Positions 34,956 to 44,303 are shown, numbered from the stretch's first letter. The stretch is DNA of 64,000 bases from Chitinophagaceae bacterium (GCA_016715365.1 JADKAM010000005.1:62001-126000), one strand, 5' to 3'. Program-made: numbers and translations. Notes: generated by a model from the letters alone, not told the origin.

Positions 34956-35075
34956 GATCATGTAAAAGGTAAATACTTTGGTGTGATCCGCTACAATGTA
35001 GATAAGCTGGAACTGTTGGTAGACGATGCTTTCTGGTTGCTGCCTAAATACAGGGAAATACTTTTCTTAAGATAG
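34956..35075 (+). other. Conserved glnN C-terminal codons beyond the in-frame stop
   Basis: These 39 sense codons and a TAG continue glnN without any further stop and match the expected GSIII tail (KLELLVDDAFWLLPKYREILFLR). The first bases after TGA, GATCA, can pair with TGATC at 34984-34988, making a weak stem with an AAA/TTT inner pairing. See findings. Confidence 0.85.
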
Positions 35076-35084
35076 TTTTTAGGA

Positions 35085-35166
35085 CTTATCCTGAGTCTGT
35101 CGAAGCATCCTACAAAGACACTAAGCTCACAAAGAAAAAACTTTGTGCCCTCCGTGACTTTGTGGG
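35085..35166. repeat. Two dispersed repeat motifs: CTGAG-TCTGTCGAAG block and CACAAAG palindrome
   Basis: TATCCTGAGTCTGTCGAAGC at about 35088-35107 is of the TTCGACAGGCTCAGGAT type often scattered between Bacteroidota genes. Next, TACAAAG (35111) and CACAAAG (35128-35134) face CTTTGTG (35141-35147) and CTTTGTGG (35158-35165), making a nested hairpin. A related palindrome is at 63705-63785. Confidence 0.7.
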
Positions 35167-35232
35167 ATATTTTTTGTGTTGCATTAAACTTCTACCTTAA
35201 AAAAATATCTATCATACAGAAAATTCACACAC

Positions 35233-35631
35233 ATGAAAATAACCTGGTTCGTTTTATTCCTTTTCCTTACTGCATTAACTGCTACGGCTCAGGTAGAGCG
35301 GAAACCTGTTGTTGTAAAAACAGATGCTTCGCAGGCAACCGCTAATGACCCGCAGGTTGATAAACAAAGCCGCAAAGAACGTTTTAAAGAACTGGACCTT
35401 ACCCGTGAACAAAAAAGCAAGCTGAAAGAGATTATGCAGGCCAATAAAGCTGCAAAGGAAGCCATTGAAAATAATACGCAATTATCTGACCAGGATAAGA
35501 AAAAGCAATTGCGGGAGTTGCAAAAGGCGCAGATGCAGAAGATACAGGCCATATTAACGCCGGAGCAGCAAGAACAATTTAGGAAGCAATTGTTGCAGAA
35601 AGTAGAAGCATCTAAGCAAAACAATCCATAA
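35233..35631 (+). CDS. Spy/CpxP-like periplasmic protein
   Basis: This 132-residue protein has a signal peptide cut after ATAQ (residue 20). The mature part is almost all charged helix: RKERFKELDLTREQKSKLKEIMQANKAAKEAIE, then LRELQKAQMQKIQAILTPEQQEQFRKQL. The LTxEQ pair (LTREQ and LTPEQ) is the hallmark of the Spy/CpxP family of envelope-stress chaperone-like proteins. The role is inferred from composition and motif. It is followed by a strong terminator (35707-35740), so it is a single-gene unit. Confidence 0.82.
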   Translation: MKITWFVLFLFLTALTATAQVERKPVVVKTDASQATANDPQVDKQSRKERFKELDLTREQKSKLKEIMQANKAAKEAIENNTQLSDQDKKKQLRELQKAQMQKIQAILTPEQQEQFRKQLLQKVEASKQNNP

Positions 35632-35706
35632 AGATTTTATTCGTCCGCAGGACCCCGTGGGCAGGAGAAGCATCAGTCACTTTTTTCTGCAGAAAGGTTG
35701 AGCAAA

Positions 35707-35740
35707 AAAGCCGTTCATTTTTTGAACGGCTTTCTCTTTG
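35707..35740 (+). terminator. Rho-independent terminator after the Spy-like gene
   Basis: An 11-bp perfect stem, AAAGCCGTTCA/TGAACGGCTTT, encloses TTTTT and is followed by CTCTTTGTTTTT. It lies 76 bp after the stop at 35631. Confidence 0.9.
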
Positions 35741-35763
35741 TTTTTAAATAGATTGATAAAACT

Positions 35764-35771
35764 TATTTTTG
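35764..35771 (+). promoter_or_regulatory. -7 element abutting the Ldh-family start codon (TATTTTTG)
   Basis: TATTTTTG is a full match to TAnnTTTG and ends 4 bp before ATG 35776. A TTTG is at 35737-35740, 23 bp upstream, slightly longer than the usual 19-21. If used, the transcript would start at or next to the ATG and be leaderless. Confidence 0.45.
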
Positions 35772-35775
35772 TTCA

Positions 35776-36852
35776 ATGAGCATAACCTTCACTTACCAAC
35801 ACTTACACAACTTTTCCAAAAATATATTTTTAAAAATCGGCTGCAATGAAGCCGATGCAGAAACAGCAACTAAATCCTTGCTCTCAGCTGATTTGCGTGG
35901 CGTTGACAGCCACGGCGTAGCAAGGCTCAGCGGCTATATACGCCTGTGGGAAGCTGAGCGTGTTAATGCAAAGCCTCATTTAAAAATCATTCATGAAACG
36001 CCCTCAACCGCAGTTGTTGATGGGGATAGAGGATTGGGTTTGGTGGTTGCACCATACGCCATGCAGGTTGCTATTGATAAAGCAAGAGCCGTTGGTACCG
36101 GTTGGGTAAGCGTAAAGAACAGCAATCATTTTGGTATTGCCGGTCATCATGCCATGATGGCTTTGGAGCATGATATGATCGGTATTGCGATGACCAACGC
36201 TTCGGCATTGGTAGCACCCACTTTTTCCAAAGAAAGAATGTTGGGCACCAATCCCATTGCGGTTGCAATCCCGGCAGGAGAACAACCAGCTTTTGTGGCC
36301 GACTTTGCAACAACCACTGCTGCAAACGGTAAACTCGAAATATTACAAAGAAAAAACTTAGAAGCACCAACCGGCTGGATACTGGATAAGGATGGAAATG
36401 TGTCAACCAATGCAGGCGAACTAAAGAACGGAGGTACGCTTGTGCCGCTGGGAGGCGATAAAGAGCATGGCAGCCACAAAGGTTATGCATTGGGTTCCAT
36501 TGTTGATATTTTTTCAGGCATTCTCAGTGGCGCCAATTATGGCCCCTGGGTGCCGCCCTTTCCTGCATACCTGACAATGCCCGAAAATATGCCCGGCGAA
36601 GGTATTGGCCATTTTTTTGGCGTGATGCGGATTGATGCATTTAGAAAAGCAGCTGAATTTAAAGAACATATGGATAAATGGATCACCCGTTTCAGATCTT
36701 CTCAAACAATTGAAGGGCAGGAAAAAGTTATTATTCCCGGTGATCCGGAACGGGAAATGGAAGTGGAAAGAATGCAAAATGGAATTCCGTTACTGCCTGC
36801 TGTGGTAGCCGATTTAGAAGCTTTAAGTAATAAATTTAAAGTTGACTTTTAG
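35776..36852 (+). CDS. Ldh-family (malate/L-lactate dehydrogenase, type 2) oxidoreductase
   Basis: This 358-residue protein belongs to the NAD(P)-dependent MDH2 family, which includes malate, sulfolactate, ureidoglycolate and 2,3-diketogulonate reductases. It has SADLRGVDSHGVARLSGYI near the N-terminus with the catalytic His, then VSVKNSNHFGIAGHHAMMAL. The TNPIAVAIPAGEQPAFVADFAT segment, and HGSHKGYALGSIVDIFSGILSGANYG, mark the nucleotide and substrate sites. All is intact. The actual 2-oxoacid substrate cannot be told. It is followed 119 bp later by aspartate kinase on the same strand. Confidence 0.9.
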   Translation: MSITFTYQHLHNFSKNIFLKIGCNEADAETATKSLLSADLRGVDSHGVARLSGYIRLWEAERVNAKPHLKIIHETPSTAVVDGDRGLGLVVAPYAMQVAIDKARAVGTGWVSVKNSNHFGIAGHHAMMALEHDMIGIAMTNASALVAPTFSKERMLGTNPIAVAIPAGEQPAFVADFATTTAANGKLEILQRKNLEAPTGWILDKDGNVSTNAGELKNGGTLVPLGGDKEHGSHKGYALGSIVDIFSGILSGANYGPWVPPFPAYLTMPENMPGEGIGHFFGVMRIDAFRKAAEFKEHMDKWITRFRSSQTIEGQEKVIIPGDPEREMEVERMQNGIPLLPAVVADLEALSNKFKVDF

Positions 36853-36856
36853 GGGT

Positions 36857-36864
36857 TATATTTG
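36857..36864 (+). promoter_or_regulatory. -7 promoter element upstream of aspartate kinase (TATATTTG)
   Basis: TATATTTG is a full match to TAnnTTTG, 108 bp upstream of ATG 36972. The leader would be about 100 nt; I see no leader peptide rich in Lys, Thr or Met and no clear attenuator in it. Confidence 0.45.
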
Positions 36865-36971
36865 CAACTCAAAATTTTTTAGAAGAGATGAAATGAGCCA
36901 TAAATAATTAGTTAGCCATCAAAATGTTTATAGGCGAATTCCATGTGACAAATATCAATAAGTAGAAACAC

Positions 36972-38291
36972 ATGAAAGTAATGAAGTTTGGCGGCACCAG
37001 CGTAGGTAAGCCGCAACGTATGCAGCAGGTTGCAAGCCTGGTAACCAAAGATGATGAACGTAAGATTGTTGTGTTATCTGCCTTGAGTGGAACTACCAAT
37101 GCATTGGTGGAAATCAGTGAATCATTGGTAAGCGGAGACCGCTCTGCAGCCAAACAGCAGATTGAAGTATTGCAGCAGCATTATCAGCATTTTGTTTTGG
37201 AATTATTACAGGAAGCTGAAACAAGAGAGAAAGCAAATGCGGTTTTGAATGAACACTTTGAGTTTTTAACCATCATCTTAAAGATATCTTTCAGCCAGGC
37301 ATTAAATAAAGATATACTTGCACAGGGCGAACTGTTAAGTACCAAACTATTTTGTATTTACCTGGAAGAAAAAAAGGTTGATCATGTATTGTTGCCTGCA
37401 CTCGATTTTATGACCATCGACAGTTATGATGAGCCACAGGTGGGTACCATCAAAGTAAAACTGGCGCAACTTTTAAATAAGCATAAGGATACAAATATTT
37501 TTGTTACGCAGGGATACATCAGCCGCAACGCCAAAGGCGAGGTTGATAATTTGAAAAGGGGAGGAAGTGACTATTCGGCTTCGCTTATAGCAGCTGCCAT
37601 CAACGCAAGCGTTTGCGAAATATGGACAGACATTGACGGTATGCACAACAACGATCCCCGTGTGGTTGAAAAAACCAAAGCCATTGAGCAACTGAGTTTT
37701 GATGAAGCAGCCGAGCTGGCTTATTTTGGTGCCAAGATATTGCACCCGGCAAGCATCTGGCCTGCACAGTTTTTTAATGTACCTGTACGTTTACTGAATA
37801 CCCTGGAACCCGAAGCAAAAGGCACTTTAATAACTGAAGTTGCAGGTAGTGTAGGCGTAAAAGCAGTGGCAGCAAAGGATGCGATCACTGCCATCAGAAT
37901 AAAGAGCAGCCGCATGTTACTGGCCTATGGTTTTTTGCGTAAAGTGTTTGAAGTGTTTGAAAAACACCGTACATCTATCGATATGATCACTACCTCTGAA
38001 GTAGCAGTTTCAGTTACTATTGATGATGATATACACCTGCCGGAAATTTTAAAAGAACTGGAAGCTTTTGGAACGGTGGAGATGGATACCAACCAAACCA
38101 TCGTATCAATTGTTGGTAATGAAATTGCCGAAACAAAAGATGTGATGAAAAAAATATTTGATGCTATTGAACCCATACCGGTGCGTATGGTAAGTTATGG
38201 CGGCAGTAAGCACAATGTTTCTTTATTGATAGCCCGTAGTTATAAGGAACAAACTTTGCAGTTGTTGAATAAGGGGTTGTTTGGACTGTAG
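36972..38291 (+). CDS. lysC: Aspartate kinase
   Basis: Aspartate kinase phosphorylates aspartate, the entry to lysine, threonine and methionine synthesis. The 439-residue protein starts MKVMKFGGTSVG (ATP/aspartate site). It has FVTQGYISRNAKGEVDNLKRGGSDYSASLIAAAI, then EIWTDIDGMHNNDPRVV, and FDEAAELAYFGAKILHP. The C-terminal 140 residues hold two ACT domains (LLAYGFLRKVFEVFEKHRTSIDMITTSEVAVSV and QTIVSIVGNEIA), so feedback control by lysine or threonine is expected. It is a monofunctional kinase, not a ThrA fusion. Confidence 0.95.
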   Translation: MKVMKFGGTSVGKPQRMQQVASLVTKDDERKIVVLSALSGTTNALVEISESLVSGDRSAAKQQIEVLQQHYQHFVLELLQEAETREKANAVLNEHFEFLTIILKISFSQALNKDILAQGELLSTKLFCIYLEEKKVDHVLLPALDFMTIDSYDEPQVGTIKVKLAQLLNKHKDTNIFVTQGYISRNAKGEVDNLKRGGSDYSASLIAAAINASVCEIWTDIDGMHNNDPRVVEKTKAIEQLSFDEAAELAYFGAKILHPASIWPAQFFNVPVRLLNTLEPEAKGTLITEVAGSVGVKAVAAKDAITAIRIKSSRMLLAYGFLRKVFEVFEKHRTSIDMITTSEVAVSVTIDDDIHLPEILKELEAFGTVEMDTNQTIVSIVGNEIAETKDVMKKIFDAIEPIPVRMVSYGGSKHNVSLLIARSYKEQTLQLLNKGLFGL

Positions 38292-38292
38292 G

Positions 38293-38406
38293 AGGAAGCT
38301 ACAAGTTGTAAGCTTCAAGGGGGCAAACTTTAAATTCCTTGTTTTTTTATTCTTGAAAACTGCTGAAAAGTTTATGCTTCTCCCTTGTAGCTTTTCCCTT
38401 GAAGCT
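38293..38406. repeat. Composite inverted repeat between convergent genes
   Basis: AGCTTCAAGGG (38311-38321) pairs perfectly with CCCTTGAAGCT (38396-38406). The outer-left GAAGCTACAAG matches, inverted, CTTGTAGCTTTTC at 38386-38398. It overlaps the last codons of the Mpo1-like gene and may act as a terminator for both neighbours. Confidence 0.7.
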
Positions 38407-38869
38407 AAATTGCAATTCCCAGCTTTTTATAAATAAAACTCATAAGCCAGGCCGGGCCAATCATTAAAAACTGGATGTCTTTTAAAAAGGAAGGTTTTTT
38501 GCCCTCAACCTTGTGTCCATAAAACTGTCCTATCCAGGCTACAACAAAAACAATAAGGCAGAAAAGCCAAAGCTGTATAAAGTTAGCCTGCTCAATAAGG
38601 CTACATAGCCATAAACAAAAAACAGCAAATAATAATAAACCAATCCAAAGGGTTTTTGACAGGGTGATGTAGTAAACAGTTACCAATGCCAGCACAAGCA
38701 TGGCAACATTTAACTGTACGCCGGAAATCACCAGCGGAAGTTTAATACAGTACAATAATCCAACTATTGAAAAAAATATAGAAGGCACACAAATCCAGTG
38801 AATGGTTTTGTTGGTATGGTTCTGGTGGCTTTCGCCGTATTCGCTAAGCCATTGTTGAATTGTTTTCAT
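38405..38869 (-). CDS. Mpo1-like (DUF962) membrane protein
   Basis: This 154-residue protein has four membrane segments. The N-terminal cytoplasmic part WLSEYGESHQNHTNKTIHWICVPS and the loop IGQFYGHKVEGKKPSFLKDI carry the conserved histidines and the GHxxxEGKxP motif of DUF962/Mpo1. Yeast Mpo1 is an Fe2+-dependent dioxygenase that alpha-oxidises 2-hydroxy fatty acids, so a lipid-oxidation role is possible. No lipid genes adjoin it. Confidence 0.88.
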   Translation of the reverse strand: MKTIQQWLSEYGESHQNHTNKTIHWICVPSIFFSIVGLLYCIKLPLVISGVQLNVAMLVLALVTVYYITLSKTLWIGLLLFAVFCLWLCSLIEQANFIQLWLFCLIVFVVAWIGQFYGHKVEGKKPSFLKDIQFLMIGPAWLMSFIYKKLGIAI

Positions 38870-39090
38870 GTGTTTCTGTTTATTTCTTTTTGCTACATGC
38901 CCACCTGAACGGAACGGGCAGGGAATTCGCCAATAAACATTTTAGTTTAAAATCAACTTTCGTTAAGGCTCATTTCATACTCCAGCAATTTGTTAGCTAA
39001 AGTAATTAAAACTGTTAACATTTCATTTACAACTAAATGGCCGGTTTCATCGTCTTATAGATGGTTTTTCATAGGATATTGGATTAAACG
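38870..39090 (+). other. Gene-free stretch upstream of an orphan plus-strand terminator; possible small RNA
   Basis: No credible protein is encoded: an open frame from TTG 38990 has no family features and unlikely composition. The plus-strand terminator at 39091-39118 has no gene ahead of it on that strand. A TTTG at 38989-38992 and TAACATTT at 39016-39023 make a weak promoter guess. If real, an RNA of roughly 90 nt would end at about 39118. Confidence 0.3.
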
Positions 39091-39118
39091 GCCCGGATTT
39101 CTATCCGGGCTTCTTTTT
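39091..39118 (+). terminator. Orphan rho-independent terminator on the plus strand
   Basis: A perfect 8-bp GC-rich stem, GCCCGGAT/ATCCGGGC, with loop TTCT, is followed by TTCTTTTTGT. The genes on both sides are on the minus strand, and on that strand the hairpin is followed by CGTTTAATCC, not a T tract. So it points to a plus-strand transcript. Confidence 0.8.
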
Positions 39119-39178
39119 GTAGTCACTGATTACACAGGTTTTTTATTGATTTTGCCTGCGGAAAAAGGTGTTGCCAAG

Positions 39179-39215
39179 GAATCACAGAAAAATATAAATC
39201 AGGTTTCTGTGATTC
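39179..39215. repeat. 12-bp inverted repeat
   Basis: GAATCACAGAAA (39179-39190) pairs perfectly with TTTCTGTGATTC (39204-39215) across 13 bp. It lies between the orphan terminator and the queA terminator and belongs to the ATCACAGAAA-type sequences common between genes in this phylum. Confidence 0.7.
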
Positions 39216-39227
39216 TGGGCCATCTGT

Positions 39228-39260
39228 GGCAAAAAAATACTCTCCGCTGCGGCGGAGAGT
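39228..39260 (-). terminator. Rho-independent terminator of queA
   Basis: ACTCTCCGC/GCGGAGAGT is a 9-bp perfect stem (39239-39260) with loop TGCG. On the minus strand it is followed by ATTTTTTTGCC. It lies 27 bp after the queA stop. Confidence 0.88.
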
Positions 39261-39287
39261 ATCAAAAAAATCTCAGTTAATATTATT

Positions 39288-40337
39288 TTAGATGATCAAC
39301 ATCGCATCTCCATAACTGAAGAAACGGTATTTATCTTTAATTGCTTTTTTATAAGCTTCCATCATCAGATCGTAACCGGCAAAAGCACAGGCCATAATCA
39401 GTAAACTGGTTTTTGGCAAATGAAAATTGGTTACCAATGAATCGGCAATATTAAAATTATAAGGTGGATGAATAAAATGATTCGTCCAGCCTTCAGAAGG
39501 TTTTAATAATTTTTGCGCTGTAAATGAAGATTCCATCGCCCGCATGGTGGTAGTACCAATGGAGCAGATGCGGTGACCACTTTCTTTTGCCTTGTTAACG
39601 ATATTGCAGGCTGTTTCTTCAATGCGGTAGTATTCTGCATCCATTTTATGTTTGCTCAAATCTTCCACCTCAATCGGGCGGAAGGTTCCAAGGCCTGTAT
39701 GCAATGTTGCTTCTGCAAAACGGATACCTTTAATCTCTAACCTTTTAATCAGTTCCTGGCTAAAGTGCAGGCCCGCAGTTGGTGCAGCTACGGCGCCTTC
39801 ATGCTTGGCATAAACGGTTTGGTAACGCTCTTTATCTTCTTCATCGGGCTTGCGCTTAATGTATTTTGGTAAAGGTGTTTCGCCTAATATTTCCAGCATA
39901 CCCCTGAATTCTTCATCGGTGCCGTCCCATAAAAAACGGATGGTACGGCCACGGCTGGTAGTATTATCAATAACTTCGGCTACCAGTTCATCACTTTCGC
40001 CAAAATATAATTTATTACCAACACGTATTTTACGGGCCGGGTCAACAATCACATCCCAAAGCTTGTTGGCTTTGTTCAGTTCACGCAACAAAAAAACTTC
40101 AATCTTGGCACCTGTTTTTTCTTTGCGGCCATACATACGGGCCGGAAAAACCTTGGTATTGTTTACTACAAACACATCTTTGTCATCAAAATAATCCAGT
40201 ATCTCTTTAAAATGTTTGTTCTCGATATTACCTGTTTTGCGGTCAATAACCATCATACGGCTGTCTTCACGGCGTTTGGTAGGGTTTTGGGCAATTAAGT
40301 TTAGCGGAAGGTCAAATCTGAATTGGGATAATTTCAT
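39288..40337 (-). CDS. queA: S-adenosylmethionine:tRNA ribosyltransferase-isomerase
   Basis: QueA transfers the ribose of SAM to 7-aminomethyl-deazaguanine in tRNA, giving epoxyqueuosine, the substrate of QueG (9704-10633). The 349-residue protein starts MKLSQFRFDLPLNLIAQNPTKRREDSRMMV. It has DVFVVNNTKVFPARMYGRKEKTGAKIEVFLL, RYQTVYAKHEGAVAAPTAGLHFS, RFAEATLHTGLGTFRPIEVEDLSKHKMDAEYY and the C-terminal TNFHLPKTSLLIMACAFAG. All are intact and the length is normal. It is a single-gene unit with its own terminator. Confidence 0.97.
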   Translation of the reverse strand: MKLSQFRFDLPLNLIAQNPTKRREDSRMMVIDRKTGNIENKHFKEILDYFDDKDVFVVNNTKVFPARMYGRKEKTGAKIEVFLLRELNKANKLWDVIVDPARKIRVGNKLYFGESDELVAEVIDNTTSRGRTIRFLWDGTDEEFRGMLEILGETPLPKYIKRKPDEEDKERYQTVYAKHEGAVAAPTAGLHFSQELIKRLEIKGIRFAEATLHTGLGTFRPIEVEDLSKHKMDAEYYRIEETACNIVNKAKESGHRICSIGTTTMRAMESSFTAQKLLKPSEGWTNHFIHPPYNFNIADSLVTNFHLPKTSLLIMACAFAGYDLMMEAYKKAIKDKYRFFSYGDAMLII

Positions 40338-40371
40338 GTAACGGTTTTATTTTAATGTGTCACATGCCTGT

Positions 40372-40387
40372 CTGTAAAAGTTTACAG
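40372..40387. promoter_or_regulatory. Palindrome upstream of queA
   Basis: CTGTAAA/TTTACAG with a 2-bp spacer lies 35 bp upstream of queA ATG 40337. A further CCTGGTGCCAGG follows nearby. It may be a regulator site, but nothing identifies the protein. Confidence 0.3.
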
Positions 40388-40548
40388 TGATTGAGCCCTG
40401 GTGCCAGGACATTTATCATGTTACGGCATGATTTAAAGTGGGCAAAGGTAATAAATTACAGCCAAAATCCGGGCTTTAGTATTATTTATTTAGATGCAGG
40501 TTTTACAATTGTAAGAAATCATCACTTAAAGCGTTAAATAAGAGAACA

Positions 40549-40556
40549 TAATTTTG
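40549..40556 (+). promoter_or_regulatory. -7 promoter element of the TraB/GumN gene (TAATTTTG)
   Basis: TAATTTTG is a full match to TAnnTTTG, 62 bp upstream of ATG 40618. No clean -33 TTTG is seen. Confidence 0.45.
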
Positions 40557-40617
40557 TGTTATCTCTACTTCTGTGCATCTTTATAAAGTGCCCGTCTTTT
40601 TATTAATTTTAGCTATA

Positions 40618-43600
40618 ATGTTTATAAAGCCCATTAACACCCTCCTTGCTGTTTTATTGTTTTGCACTGTATCGGTTTCTGCCCAAAAAAAGGCAGCAAA
40701 ATATCCCAGCCTGTTTTGGGAAATTACCGGCAATGGATTAGCAAAGCCTTCTTACCTGTTTGGCACCATGCACGTAAGCAGTAAACTGGTATTTCATTTA
40801 AGCGATTCTTTTTATCTGGCACTAAAAAGTGTAGATGCGGTTGCATTGGAATTGAACCCTGATACCTGGCAGGGTGAGATGGTTACGATGAATAATATTA
40901 AACAGAATTATGCGGATTTTGCTGGTACACCCCGAAGCAGTTATCTTACCCAATATTCTTTTCGTATTGATGCATATGATGACGAGCTGAAAGCTGCCAT
41001 GAGCAGCGAACCTACTATTGTAAACAGTTTACTGTACCGCTCTTATAAAGCCAAAGAAGATTTTGAAGAAGATACATTCCTGGATCTGTACATTTATCAA
41101 ACCGGAAAGAAACTGGGTAAAAGAGCAACTGCTGTTGAAAATTATTTTGAGACAGAAAAAATTGTGATGGAAGCCTATGCTGATATGGCTAAAGAAAAAA
41201 AACGCAGGTATGCCGACACAGATGGCGAATCTAGATATGATATTGTAGAAAAAACGCAGGATGCTTACCGCCGTGGCGATCTTGACCTGATGGATTCACT
41301 CGACCGAATGATGGACAGGTCGGAGGCATTTACGGAGAAATTTCTTTTAAAAGAAATGAGATACAGGCAAATTCCATGGACACAATTATGAAAAAGAGTT
41401 CGTTGTTTGTAGGAGTTGGAGCCGCACATTTACCCGGCCCCAGGGGCGTTATAGAATTGCTGCGTACAATGGGGTATACACTTCGTCCCATATATATGAC
41501 CGACCGGGATGCCGCACAAAAAGAGGAGGTTGATAAAATGAAAATGCCCGTGAATTTTACAACGCAAACTGCCGATGATGGATTTTTTAGTGTTGCTATG
41601 CCGGGCCCATTATTTAAACTAAGCGGCGAAAATCAGAAACTGGACAGAAGGCAATACTCAGATATGGCGAATGGCGCTTTTTACATGGTTACAAGAATAA
41701 AGACACATGCTGTTTTTCTGGGCCAAAACGAAAAGGATGTTTTAAGTAAAGTTGACAGTATTTTATATGAGAATATACCGGGAAAGATCTTGTCGAAAAA
41801 AACGATCACTAAAAATGGTTACACCGGTTTCGACATCAGCAACCGAACCCGGCGGGGAAATCTGCAGCGCTACCATATTTTTATTACACCATTTGAAGTG
41901 TTGTTCTTTAAAATAAGCGGGAAAGAAAATTATGTGGATGGGGTAGAAGCAGAACAGTTTTTTTCTTCTATTACATTCAAAGAAGAATCCAATGCCCCGG
42001 TTAATTATCAACCGGCACATGGAGAGTTTTCAGTAAAATTTCCACAACAGCCAACTGTATACCTGAACACTACCAATGCTGATATGAATGACCGCTGGGA
42101 ATATGAATCTGTTGATAAATCTACCGGTGATGCTTTTATTATTTTGAAAAAAACAGCCTACAATTTTCGTTTTTTAGATGAAGATAATTTTGAGCTGGGT
42201 TTAATGGAAGAATCTTTCAGAAACCCCGATCGGTTTGAAAAGCAACTGAGCCGTGAGCAAAAGAATTTTAAAGGTTACCCGGCACTTGATGTGAAGGAAA
42301 AATTAAAAGATGGTTCAACGGTGTATGCCAGGTATATCATTAAAGGGCCGCATTATTATGTGATTGCCGCAAAGAGCAAAAATAAAAAGGCAGATTTCAG
42401 CGCTTACTTTAACTCCTTTAATTTTATACCCTTTGTATACAAAGCAGCAACAGCCTATGTTGATACCTTCATGCATTTTACCGTTAACACACCCGTAGCG
42501 CCGGAGATAAATAACGAGATAAGGAGCCTTACTGAAAATGCATCCGCCAGCATGTCTAATGGGAATAATGCTTCGGGCTATTTTAGTTACTGGCTTAAAG
42601 CAAAAAATGGTTTATTTAAAAGTGATGCAACGGGCGAAATGATCGGCATTAGTATCCAGGAATACCCAAAATATTTTTATGCAAGAGATTCGGCTAAGTT
42701 TCTGAGTGATGAGATGAAAACTTATTACGAGAATCCGGGCATGGTGCTGTATAAAAGCGATACTTTAAATCTTGCAGGCCATGTAAAGGGTTTCAGGTTT
42801 ACCCTGCGTGATACCGGCTCGTCCCGGACCGTAAACAGGTTGCTGATGTTTAAAGATAATTTCTCTTACAGTGTGGTCACCTTGGGAGATACTTTATCAG
42901 CCCCAAGCAGTTTTATCAGCTCTTTTTTCAGCAGCATAACCCCCGAATTGAAAAAGCCGGGCAGAAGTATTTATGAAAACCGGCTGGATGATTTTTTTAC
43001 CGATCTTTTCAGTAAAGACAGCGCAACCCAAAAACGGGCCCAGCAATCCATCACCAATATTTATTTTGGTGAGCAGGCGGTTCCGCAGATTGCTGCAGCT
43101 ATCGAAAGGCTGAACCTTACCGACAAGGATTATTTTGACAGCAAAGTAAAACTGATAGCAGAACTTGGATACATTAAAGACACCACCAATCCTGTGGTGG
43201 TTGGCCTGTTGAAAAAAATATACGAACGTACGGCTGATACCGGCGTTTTTCAAAACGAAGTATTTAAAGCACTTGCCAGGCACAAAACTAAAAGCGCTTT
43301 TGCTTTATTTAAAGAATTGATATTGCTGGAACCACCGGTTTTTTCGGATAGTTATGAATACAGCAGTATGTTTCGTAACCTCGGCGATTCCTTATTACTT
43401 GCACGGGATCTGTTTCCTGAATTGCTGCAGTTATCAACCCTCAGCGATTACAAGGAAAACGTTTTAAATCTGCTGGTTACACTGGTTGACAGTAACCTGG
43501 TAAAAGCACCTGACTACGAAAGCTATTTTGCTAAAATATATTTTGATGCCAAAGTTGAACTGAAAAAACTTCAGATAAAAGATGAAAAAATACTGGAGAA

Positions 43601-44303
43601 AGAATTGCTGAAAACAGATGAGGAAAACAAAAGAAGTTATACAAACTATAGCCGGAATAATAAAAGCGACCTGGATGATTACAGCGTTTTATTACTGCCA
43701 TTTTATGATAAAAGAAAAAATGTACAGCTGTTTTTCGAAAGATTATTACAATCCCGGGAGCCAGGTGTAAGAATGACAGCTGCAGTTTTAATGCTTCGCA
43801 ATAATATACCTGTTGCTGATAGTATAATAACAAAACTGGCAGCCGAAGATCAATACCGGAGCAAATTGTATACAAAACTGGAAAAAGCAAAACGGCTGGA
43901 TAAATTTCCGGCTACATATAAAAATCAACCGGAGATTGCCAGAAGTTTTTTGATTGCTGATAAAAATTATAATAAGGTAGATTCTGTTGTATATATAAAA
44001 AAACAGCCTGTTGCATACCTTGATAAAAAAGGGGTTGTGTACTTTTTTAAATATCGTGTTAATAAGGACGATGACTGGAAAATAGGCATCAGTGGTTTGC
44101 AGCCGGCCGATGAAAAATATATTTTTACTGACGATAAACTCACCAGCATGACAGACAAAAAAATTAAGAAAGACGAACCGCTGGATGAGCAGTTACAAAA
44201 TCAGCTTAAAAGAATACTATTCAGCTTTCATCCCAGTGCCAGAAATTTTTATGGGTATAATAATACTTCGGGCTACAGAGCTGTTAGTACTTATGAAGAT
44301 TGA
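40618..44303 (+). pseudogene. TraB/GumN-family protein with long C-terminal extension, frameshifted near 41350
   Basis: The first frame (40618-41391) gives a signal peptide ending VSVSAQ and the TraB/GumN start (SLFWEITGNGLAKPSYLFGTMHVS..VDAVALELNPD). It ends in an unrelated RQIPWTQL. From about 41343 the next frame continues the family correctly: RNEIQANSMDTIMKKSSLFVG, then VGAAHLPGPRGVIELLRTMGYTLRP. It then runs 950 more residues to 44303, with beta-rich and HEAT-like helical repeats. One base is missing in or near TTTTAAAA (41345-41352). The joined protein would be about 1228 residues, as in Bacteroidota relatives. GxxH and the E of the family suggest a membrane-associated metalloprotease-like (Tiki-like) fold. 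A start inside the second frame at ATG 41376 would make only the extension. Confidence 0.88.

Noticed and set aside
38990..39280. 96-codon plus-strand frame starting at TTG
   Set aside because: It runs through two hairpins and a terminator, and the composition is not protein-like.
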